Of a stretch of 33,386 nucleotides of DNA, positions 1 through 6,324 are shown in pieces (positions within the stretch are counted from its first letter, which is position 1; every line of letters begins with the position of its first letter). The DNA comes from an uncultured Clostridia bacterium (GTDB lineage Bacteria > Bacillota > Clostridia > Christensenellales > CAG-1252): the NCBI GenBank assembly GCA_945482995.1, contig CALYRM010000013.1, positions 1 to 33,386 of the forward strand. The letters are read 5' to 3'. The position numbers were made by a program, and so were the translations under genes. The notes under the pieces were generated by a model. It saw nothing but the letters and a program-made list of their open reading frames with translations, was not told the DNA's origin and did not search any database.

Positions 1-182
1 CAAACAAGGATGAGATCCTCACGACTCCGTTGCACTCCGCTCAGGATGACATTATAAGGATTAGATTCCTCGAACAACGCTTAAGAATGACAAACAAGGA
101 TTAGATCCTCACGACTACGCTACGCAACGCTTGAGGATGACATTATAAAAAGGATGACAAATTGTAACATAAGGATGACAAT
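1..182 (+). repeat. R1 short palindromic repeat cluster
   Basis: About three R1 units lie in tandem, starting near 7, 57 and 96. They read GGATgAGATCCT, then CACGACT, a CG-rich middle, then CTCAGGATGACA. The middle unit has ATTCCT pairing with AGAAT. Two short relics, AGGATGACAA-like, follow at about 150-182. The cluster lies beyond the terminator of the yicC-spoVM operon. I see no ORF with a ribosome site here. Confidence 0.85.
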
Positions 183-213
183 TGACGCAGAATAACAATA
201 TTAATTACGCATG

Positions 214-239
214 AAAAAAGTCCGCTCGGACTTTTTTTT
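214..239 (-). terminator. Rho-independent terminator of the yicC-spoVM operon
   Basis: A run of A, then GTCC, a GCTC loop, GGAC and a run of T form a symmetric hairpin. Read on the minus strand it ends in six U residues. It starts 12 bases after the stop codon of the small spoVM-like ORF, which supports that ORF as the last gene of the operon. The symmetry means it could also act on the plus strand, but I see no plus-strand gene reaching it. Confidence 0.85.
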
Positions 240-250
240 ACGAGCAGACT

Positions 251-331
251 TTATTCTTTACAAAACAATTTCTTAATACATCTAAGTACCTTTTTTATAA
301 TCTCGGGTGGATCAATGCAAATAAACTTCAA
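251..331 (-). CDS. spoVM: Stage V sporulation peptide SpoVM (26 aa, TTG start)
   Basis: This 26-codon ORF begins with TTG six bases after a strong AAAGGAGG site inside the end of thiN, and stops with TAA just before a terminator. As I recall it, B. subtilis SpoVM is also 26 residues and lies directly after thiN (yloS). The ungapped comparison matches at M1, K2, F3, I6, P9, R17, F23 and K25, with E26 for D26. Residues 10-25 can form an amphipathic helix: I11, I12, V15, L16, I19, L22 and F23 on one face, and K13, K14, R17, K20, K21 and K25 on the other. In the known family the peptide binds the convex forespore membrane and anchors the coat protein SpoIVA. Odd points are the TTG start, three cysteines (5, 18, 24) and D7-P8 where Bacillus has K-L. 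The call rests on length, position and these residues. Confidence 0.8.
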   Translation of the reverse strand: MKFICIDPPEIIKKVLRCIKKLFCKE

Positions 332-332
332 A

Positions 333-941
333 CTAAACCTCCTTTTGGAATACTCTGAAAATTAATGCGTCACCTCTATCTATCGTTATTGTTATGTTAT
401 CCCCTGTCGCAACATTGGATACGCATACCGTGTTAAACATATCGTATTCAACATTATTTATCTCATATTCCAAGCCTTCTGTACTCATTATATGCACTTT
501 CTCAGAATATGGTACTATTGATATAACTTCCCCTTTTACTGTGTTCAACTTGAATATGCTGTTTGCATAATAGGCGTCAAAGTCGTCGCCCTTTATCGTA
601 CATCTAACGCCCATTTTTGCGGCAATGGCAACAAGTCTTAGGTTGAACATAACGTGATCCAACCTACCGCCTGACGCACCGTAAACGTTTATTTTGCGAT
701 AACCCTTGTTGATAGCATATATTATCGCCAATTCGCCGTCGGTTTTATCCTTTCTTTTGTTGAATTTTATTACTTCAACGTCAGAGTCGATATTCTTAGC
801 GCTATCCAAGTCGCCTACTACCACTTGTGGTTTATAACCGTTCTTTTTCGCACGATTGTAGCCACCGTCCGCACAAATAATGTAATCTTCGGTGATTGCA
901 CGGGTAAAATCATAATTCAATACTACTGCACAGGTTTTCAT
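333..941 (-). CDS. thiN: Thiamine pyrophosphokinase
   Basis: Transfers pyrophosphate from ATP to thiamine to make the cofactor thiamine pyrophosphate in the cytoplasm. The 202-aa length fits the family. Visible motifs are ADGG (24-27), GDLDS (43-47), the acidic DKTDGE (65-70) and GGRLDH (91-96), in the N-terminal catalytic half. A small beta-rich C-terminal domain with TEGLEYEI (154-161) and a late SN (175-176) shapes the thiamine site. Its start overlaps the end of rpe by 4 bases, and its last codons contain the ribosome site of the spoVM ORF downstream. No TPP riboswitch-like sequence precedes it, so expression probably follows the operon. Confidence 0.95.
   Translation of the reverse strand: MKTCAVVLNYDFTRAITEDYIICADGGYNRAKKNGYKPQVVVGDLDSAKNIDSDVEVIKFNKRKDKTDGELAIIYAINKGYRKINVYGASGGRLDHVMFNLRLVAIAAKMGVRCTIKGDDFDAYYANSIFKLNTVKGEVISIVPYSEKVHIMSTEGLEYEINNVEYDMFNTVCVSNVATGDNITITIDRGDALIFRVFQKEV
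338..345 (-). promoter_or_regulatory. Ribosome binding site that sets the spoVM TTG start
   Basis: Reads AAAGGAGG on the minus strand, overlapping the last codons of thiN, with six bases between GGAGG and the TTG at 331-329. It is among the strongest ribosome sites in the window and is the main reason to treat the tiny downstream ORF as translated. Confidence 0.8.
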
Positions 942-1579
942 AGTCCTTTTAATCTCCTTATCGTCCGCTTTGGATTAGTTGAATTAAATACCGAACTTCC
1001 GCCAACCAATATGGTTACGCCGCTATCGGTTATTTCCTTTGCATTTTGTTCATTCACTCCCCCATCCAATTCAATAGTCATATCGGGGCGTAATTCTTTG
1101 ATTTTTTTAACCTTTTCCAATACCTCGGGAATAAATTTTTGTCCGCCAAAGCCCGGATAAACTCCCATAATTAACACCATATCGATTATGTCAAGATAGT
1201 CTAAAATAAGGTCAATAGGCTTATCGGGATTTAATACCAAGCCCACTTTTTTCCCTTTATTCTTAATCTTTTGTATAGTTGCTAAAACGTCCTTGCTTGC
1301 GTCGGGATGAAAAGTTACAATGTCCGCGCCGTCGTCGCAAAAGCGTTCAACGTATTTTTCGGGTTCAACTATCATTAGGTGAACGTCTAAGGGAATCTTT
1401 GCATAAGGCTTTATTGCCTTGCACATTGGCATTCCAAAGGTTATGTTATTGACGTATACTCCGTCCATAACATCAAAGTGGATATAGTCCGCTCCCCACT
1501 TTTGAGCCAATTTTACCGACTTTGCCATATTTGCAAAATCGCCCGACAAAATGCTCGGTGCAACCTTAATCTTCGTCAT
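938..1579 (-). CDS. rpe: Ribulose-phosphate 3-epimerase
   Basis: Interconverts ribulose 5-phosphate and xylulose 5-phosphate in the pentose phosphate pathway. It is a 213-aa TIM barrel with APSILS (7-12), the metal-ligand segment HFDVMDG (34-40), DVHLM (65-69), LDGGV (171-175) and a phosphate-binding VGGSSVF (192-198). The PGFGGQ loop (142-147) is preceded by GVY (139-141) where most family members have (S/T)VN. The ATG at 1579 has AGGAG about nine bases upstream and overlaps rsgA by 14 bases, so translation is probably coupled. rsgA-rpe-thiN is a standard Bacillota order. Confidence 0.96.
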   Translation of the reverse strand: MTKIKVAPSILSGDFANMAKSVKLAQKWGADYIHFDVMDGVYVNNITFGMPMCKAIKPYAKIPLDVHLMIVEPEKYVERFCDDGADIVTFHPDASKDVLATIQKIKNKGKKVGLVLNPDKPIDLILDYLDIIDMVLIMGVYPGFGGQKFIPEVLEKVKKIKELRPDMTIELDGGVNEQNAKEITDSGVTILVGGSSVFNSTNPKRTIRRLKGL

Positions 1580-2417
1580 AATTACGCACTCCTAATATAT
1601 TTAAGTACCTATAATATCTCTTTAAGTCGATTTTTCTCTTTTTTACAGCAGCCCTAATTGCGCACTCAGGCTCACGGACATGCTGACACATTCTATATTT
1701 ACACTCGCCAACTTTCATAAAGTCGGGATAGTATAAACATATCTCTTTTTTATCGGGTAGTCCTGCTTCCAACTTGCTGAATCCGCAGGTATCAATAAGT
1801 TCACACTTTGAATTGATGCGATGTATACTGACGTGTCTGGTCGTGTTTCTTCCACGCATTATTCTTGACAATTCGCCCGTTTCCTCGTTTTGTTCGGTTA
1901 TGACGTTTAATAGCGAAGTCTTGCCAACAGCGGATTGTCCGCAAAAACAAACTGTTCCTTGTAAACTTTCAACAAATTCCTTTATTCCGTCGCCGGTATT
2001 TGCAGATACCGAATATATCTTGATAAAGTCGCCGTAAACTCTTTCGACGTATTCCAAAACCGCCGTGGAAATATCAGTCTTATTGACACAAATAATGGGC
2101 TTTATATTATTATTATAACACGCAATTATCATTTTATCAAGTAGCACGTAATCGGGTTTCGGTTCGGATGCTAGTACCACAACCAAAACGTCGATATTGC
2201 TGACGGGTGGTCTTACCAATTCATTTTTTCGTGGATAAACCTTGGTTATCAACCAAGTTGGATCCTTGGTTAATTCAACGTAATCGCCTATCAAAATACA
2301 GTCGTCATCTCTTTTTAGTAGCCCTCTTGCAGGACAAACAATAACCCCCTCTTGGGTTTCAACAGAAAAGCTTCCGCCAACTCCTTTTATTACTCGTCCG
2401 TCAAGATTATTTGCCAA
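1566..2417 (-). CDS. rsgA: Ribosome small subunit-dependent GTPase A
   Basis: A circularly permuted GTPase that assists late 30S subunit maturation. An N-terminal OB-like domain (1-65) precedes motifs in permuted order: G4 NKTD (112-115), G5 SAN (138-140), G1 GQSAVGKTS (160-168), the TTR of G2 (192-194) and G3 DTCG (209-212). The C-terminal zinc site is C239, C244, H246 and C252. The usual G3 is DTPG, so P-to-C is unusual. The start is TTG with AAGGAG eight bases upstream, and the gene overlaps rlmN by 11 bases. In B. subtilis prpC and prkC lie between rlmN and rsgA; here they are absent. Confidence 0.96.
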   Translation of the reverse strand: MANNLDGRVIKGVGGSFSVETQEGVIVCPARGLLKRDDDCILIGDYVELTKDPTWLITKVYPRKNELVRPPVSNIDVLVVVLASEPKPDYVLLDKMIIACYNNNIKPIICVNKTDISTAVLEYVERVYGDFIKIYSVSANTGDGIKEFVESLQGTVCFCGQSAVGKTSLLNVITEQNEETGELSRIMRGRNTTRHVSIHRINSKCELIDTCGFSKLEAGLPDKKEICLYYPDFMKVGECKYRMCQHVREPECAIRAAVKKRKIDLKRYYRYLNILGVRNYDED

Positions 2418-3444
2418 TATATTTTCTCCTTAACTGTCCGCAAGCGCCACTTATATCCTCGCCCATTGTACGCCTTATCGTGCAAGATACCCCTAATTTT
2501 TCGAGATAACCTTGGAATTTCTTTACTTTTTCGGCGCTTGTACCTGTAAGCGACCTTTCCTTAACGTAGTTCAAGGCTATCAAATTGATATGAGCAGGGA
2601 AACCTTTCACCAACTCGGCAAGCCTTTTGGCGCAAGGCTCGGAATCGTTTACGCCTTGGATGAGCGAATATTCAAATACAATTCTTCTTCCCGTCGCATT
2701 AAAATATTTTTTTGCGGCTTCAATTACCATTTTTGTGTTAAACGCCTTATTGATTGGCATTATATCGTTCCTTATTTCGTCGGTTGGGGCGTGTAGTGAA
2801 AAGGTTAGTGTAACGAATAGTTTATCCTCAATAAGTCTATCTACTCCCGTCAATAATCCGCAAGTGGATAATGAGATATTTCGATAACTGATGTTCAAGC
2901 CTTTTTCATTATTTACAAGCCTTAAAAACTCAGCGACGTTATCGTAGTTATCAAAGGGTTCACCACTACCCATTAAAACAATATTTGTTATTTCTCTCTT
3001 TTTGAGAGTACCACCTAAACTCTTGTTTACGGTCAAAACCTCGGACAAAATCTCGCCTGACGTAAGATTTCGCACCAAGCCGTCCAAACCGGACGCACAA
3101 AAAGCGCAATTCATTCTACAACCGACTTGCGTGGATACGCAAATTGTGTTGCCATACTTATATTTCATTAATACCCCTTCGATTATGTTTCCGTCATTGA
3201 GTAAAAACAAATATTTTCGAGTTCCGTCGCTTGATACTAACGTCTTTAAAATCGATACGCCTTGAGCGGTATATTCATTAGAAAGTTTCTCAACAAAGGT
3301 TGAAGGCAAATTCGTCATTTCGGTGAGTTCCTTGCCCGAATTGATACCTTCGTAAAGTTGGGTTGCTCTAAACGGCTTTTCGCCAAGCGTAACGCACAAT
3401 TCTTTTAGTTTTTCTAAATTTAAGTCGGATAGAGCCTTTTTCAT
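2407..3444 (-). CDS. rlmN: 23S rRNA (A2503-C2) / tRNA (A37) methyltransferase RlmN
   Basis: A radical-SAM enzyme that methylates C2 of A2503 in 23S rRNA and A37 in some tRNAs. The 345-aa protein has an N-terminal helical RNA-binding segment, the cluster motif C109-x3-C113-x2-C116, the SAM segment MGSGEPFDNY (158-167; usually MGMGEP) and the methyl-carrier C335 in GACGQL. The ATG overlaps the rsmB stop as ATGA, indicating coupled translation. RlmN is separated from Cfr by operon context and by modifying C2 rather than C8; nothing here suggests resistance. Confidence 0.96.
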   Translation of the reverse strand: MKKALSDLNLEKLKELCVTLGEKPFRATQLYEGINSGKELTEMTNLPSTFVEKLSNEYTAQGVSILKTLVSSDGTRKYLFLLNDGNIIEGVLMKYKYGNTICVSTQVGCRMNCAFCASGLDGLVRNLTSGEILSEVLTVNKSLGGTLKKREITNIVLMGSGEPFDNYDNVAEFLRLVNNEKGLNISYRNISLSTCGLLTGVDRLIEDKLFVTLTFSLHAPTDEIRNDIMPINKAFNTKMVIEAAKKYFNATGRRIVFEYSLIQGVNDSEPCAKRLAELVKGFPAHINLIALNYVKERSLTGTSAEKVKKFQGYLEKLGVSCTIRRTMGEDISGACGQLRRKYIGK

Positions 3445-4706
3445 TCTTTTCTCCTAAGGTTGGCAACAAAAAATCCGTCGTTGCCGTTTTTGTCATTAGT
3501 AAATGTATAATAACTTGCGTTATCGGGTAAAACCTCGGTGTTTTCTAATTCAAAATTTGTATGCTTTTTTAAGAACGCCTCAACTACCTGTTCGTTCTCA
3601 ATTTTTAGGTTCGAGCAAGTGGAATAAACCATTCTTCCGCCCTTTTTAACATAATTTTGAGCTACCTCGATTAAGTTATGCTGTGTTCTCGATATGGCAA
3701 TTAAATCTTCTTTCGTTCGATTCAATATTATATCGGGATTGCCGTTTAGTACGCCTACGCCCGAACAAGGAACGTCTAAAAGCACATAGTCGAATTTATT
3801 AATCCATTCGTTATTTAGAATAGTGCTATCCATCACGTTCGCAACTATATTCGTAACGCCCATACGGTGAGCATAATCCTTTATAAGATTAACTCTATGC
3901 TCGTGAATATCAACCGCATAAACGGTTATGTCGGGATTATTCTCGGCAATATAAACCGCTTTACCACCCGGCGCGCTACATAAATCTAAGACGTCGGATT
4001 TTGCTTTGTCGGGTACTAACACTTTACAAATCGTTTGGCTATTAAGCGCCATTGGCGTCAACAAACCTCTTTTTATTTCGCTAGCAAATACCCCGGTCGA
4101 TTCAATCAAGTAGCCGTATATTGTTTTTTGATAGTTTACTTTTCGCTCGGCTAAAAGTCTTTCAAATTCTAACTCTGTAATACGGTTTAAGTTCAGTCTA
4201 ACGTGCGTATGTTTGTTTTTATTTGAGAAGATTTCCGCGGTTTTATCTAATCCGTATTCCTTTATGTACTCGTCTAATAACCATAAAGGAATATTATAGG
4301 CGATACCAAGCCCTTCCATTCCGTCGGGCAAGTCGTTCATAACCTTTTTATAGGCTTTTAGCGTTGCGTTGACAAAACCTGCTTGCTCCTTTTTGACAGT
4401 TTTGGTTAATTCGACAATCTCGTTTACCACCGCATAATCAGGAATGGAATCCATATATTTTAGGTAGTACATTCCTATTCTTAAACAAATCCTAACCGAC
4501 GGACGAGGTGACTTTTTACAAAGTTTTTTGAGCATATAACTAAATTCTTCGTTATGCTCTATAACTCCGTAAACCGTTTTGGTTACAATAGCCTTATCGT
4601 GGTTATCAAGATACGGTAAAAGTTCGTTCAACGCTATCGTAGAATACGCTCCGTCCTTATAAATTGAGGATAATGCTTGATAAGAGAATAAGATGTAGTT
4701 TTTCAT
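3441..4706 (-). CDS. rsmB: 16S rRNA (C967-C5) methyltransferase RsmB
   Basis: A SAM-dependent m5C methyltransferase of the NOL1/NOP2/Sun family. The 421-aa protein has an N-terminal NusB-like RNA-binding domain (about 1-130), SAM motif I LDLCSAPGGK (240-249), DVPCSG with C314, and the nucleophile C364 in YSTCS. The segment after DVPCSG reads GVLNGNPDI rather than the common GVIRRKPDI. No Shine-Dalgarno is visible before the ATG at 4706. A repeat relic begins about 15 bases upstream, so the original leader may have been replaced. The ORF has no other convincing start upstream. Confidence 0.94.
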   Translation of the reverse strand: MKNYILFSYQALSSIYKDGAYSTIALNELLPYLDNHDKAIVTKTVYGVIEHNEEFSYMLKKLCKKSPRPSVRICLRIGMYYLKYMDSIPDYAVVNEIVELTKTVKKEQAGFVNATLKAYKKVMNDLPDGMEGLGIAYNIPLWLLDEYIKEYGLDKTAEIFSNKNKHTHVRLNLNRITELEFERLLAERKVNYQKTIYGYLIESTGVFASEIKRGLLTPMALNSQTICKVLVPDKAKSDVLDLCSAPGGKAVYIAENNPDITVYAVDIHEHRVNLIKDYAHRMGVTNIVANVMDSTILNNEWINKFDYVLLDVPCSGVGVLNGNPDIILNRTKEDLIAISRTQHNLIEVAQNYVKKGGRMVYSTCSNLKIENEQVVEAFLKKHTNFELENTEVLPDNASYYTFTNDKNGNDGFFVANLRRKE

Positions 4707-4721
4707 AAGTTTTGTTATTAT

Positions 4722-4902
4722 GTCATGTCGACAATCAAATTGTCATTTTTAGCAACGTCGAAAAATATAGGAACTAATCCATTTTATGGAACGCTTATGG
4801 TTCATTCTCAAAAATGCGGCGTACCCTGTTTTAGAGATTCCTCCACTACGCTTAAGAATGACGAACAAGGATAGATCCTTCGACGTTGCTTGAGGATGAC
4901 AA
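4722..4902. repeat. Repeat cluster inside the fmt-rsmB gap
   Basis: It contains a reverse-oriented fragment TGTCATGTCGAC at 4722 and two plus-orientation R1 units, at about 4839-4862 (ATTCCT...AGAAT) and 4863-4902 (ATCCTTCGACGTTGC, then GAGGATGACA). The rest is degenerate. It occupies the only large gap in the yicC-spoVM operon. I find no terminator here, so read-through into rsmB is expected. A 60-codon minus-strand ORF across it has no ribosome site and consists of repeat sequence. Confidence 0.75.
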
Positions 4903-4941
4903 ATTATGCTTAAATAGCAACAAGTATGCACATAAGAGGAA

Positions 4942-5868
4942 TTAACTCTTTTTAAAACTAATACCTCTGATATTGTGCCCTATAATATAACTATTGGCGT
5001 CCATTTTTTTGCCACCCTCTTCTTGTACTTCTAAAAGTTTAATTCCGCCGTTTTTACAAGAAACAATAATGCCGTTTTTGGTGTCGGCAACTACAACTTT
5101 TCCTGTTTCCTCACCAAAATCACCCTCGACTATCTCGATTCTATGTATCTTGAAAAGTTTGCCATTGGGTAAATGAGTGTATGCGCTCGGCCACGGATTT
5201 AAACCCAAAACAAAGTGTTTCAGTTCTATAGGCGTTTTATTAAAATCGATATTACCAAAATCCTTTTCCAATTTATCGCAGTAGGTCGCTTTGCTGTGGT
5301 CTTGTGGAGTAAAAACTGCTTCTCCGCTTTCAATTAGTTTTAAGCCCTTAATAAGTGCCTTTGCTCCCAATTCAGCCATTCTGTCAAACAGTTCGCCTGC
5401 CGTTTCGTTTGGTAGAATCGGCACTCTTTCCACATTGAGAATATCGCCCGAATCCATTTCAAAAGCCGTGCGCATAATGGTTATACCTGTTTCGGTTTCG
5501 CCGTTTAGCACTGCGCTTTGTACGGGGCTTGCGCCTCTATATTTCGGTAGCAACGAGCCATGCACGTTAATTACGCCGTACTTTGGCAAAGAAAGCACCT
5601 TTCTAAACAAAAAATGTCCGAATGCACAGGTAATTATGCAATCGGGCTTTAGGTTTACCAAGTCGTCGAAGCCGTCTTTGCTTATATTTTCGCATTGATA
5701 CACAGGCAAACCTAGCCTTTTTGCTTCAACCTTGACAGGCGGTTCGATAATACGTCTGCCGTTGCCTCTATCGGGTTGAGTGAATACGCCGACTACTTCA
5801 AATTCTTTGGTGACGGCTCTTAATGACGGTATTGCAAAATCGGGTGTCCCGCAAAATACTATTCTCAT
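4942..5868 (-). CDS. fmt: Methionyl-tRNA formyltransferase
   Basis: Formylates the amino group of Met-tRNA(fMet) using 10-formyl-tetrahydrofolate, for translation initiation. The 308-aa length is usual. The N-terminal hydrolase domain shows catalytic N101 and H103 in INVHGSLLPKYRG (100-112) and D139 in MDSGD (138-142). A C-terminal tRNA-binding domain follows from about 205, with NPWPSAY (224-230). The start overlaps def by 4 bases (ATGA), a common def-fmt pair whose products act on the same N-terminal formyl group at opposite ends of its life. Confidence 0.97.
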   Translation of the reverse strand: MRIVFCGTPDFAIPSLRAVTKEFEVVGVFTQPDRGNGRRIIEPPVKVEAKRLGLPVYQCENISKDGFDDLVNLKPDCIITCAFGHFLFRKVLSLPKYGVINVHGSLLPKYRGASPVQSAVLNGETETGITIMRTAFEMDSGDILNVERVPILPNETAGELFDRMAELGAKALIKGLKLIESGEAVFTPQDHSKATYCDKLEKDFGNIDFNKTPIELKHFVLGLNPWPSAYTHLPNGKLFKIHRIEIVEGDFGEETGKVVVADTKNGIIVSCKNGGIKLLEVQEEGGKKMDANSYIIGHNIRGISFKKS

Positions 5869-6311
5869 TTCGTAACCGCCTTATCGTAAAATAGAATACC
5901 GTCTAAGTGGTCGGTTTCATGACTAACAACTACTGCATCGAAATCTTCAAGTTCTCTTATATGTTCATTGCCGTAACGGTCTTGATATTTAAGTTTTATA
6001 CGTTTTGGTCTGAGTACATCTTCGCTTCTTTTCGGACAGCTCAAGCAACCCTCGGGACCTATTTGCTCACCGCTTTTCTCTAAAATCTCCGGATTGACGA
6101 TTTCCAAAAGCTCGTTATTTTTTAGTTCGCAAATGGCAAATCTTCTTAAAAATCCGATTTGTGGAGCGGCTAAACCAACTCCGTCCGCTCTTTTCATAGT
6201 TTCAAGCATATCATCGAGTATTCTTGACAGTTTACTGTCAAAATCGGTTACAATTCTACTCTTTTTTCTGAGTATCGGATCGCCGTCCTTTACGATGTTT
6301 CTTATAGCCAT
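5865..6311 (-). CDS. def: Peptide deformylase
   Basis: A metallohydrolase that removes the formyl group from nascent peptides. At 148 aa it is the short type 1 form. All three motifs are visible: GVGLAAPQIG (44-53), EGCLS with metal ligand C89 (87-91) and HETDHLDG with H131, E132 and H135 (131-138). It lies 13 bases after priA and overlaps fmt. Confidence 0.97.
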   Translation of the reverse strand: MAIRNIVKDGDPILRKKSRIVTDFDSKLSRILDDMLETMKRADGVGLAAPQIGFLRRFAICELKNNELLEIVNPEILEKSGEQIGPEGCLSCPKRSEDVLRPKRIKLKYQDRYGNEHIRELEDFDAVVVSHETDHLDGILFYDKAVTK

Positions 6312-6324
6312 AGTTTTCTCCTTA

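Noticed and set aside
2407-3444. rlmN as a Cfr-type resistance methyltransferase
   Set aside because: Operon position between rsmB and rsgA and overall sequence fit housekeeping RlmN; nothing suggests transfer.
4749-4931. Minus-strand 60-codon ORF between fmt and rsmB
   Set aside because: It consists of R1 repeat relics, has no Shine-Dalgarno and no recognisable protein features.
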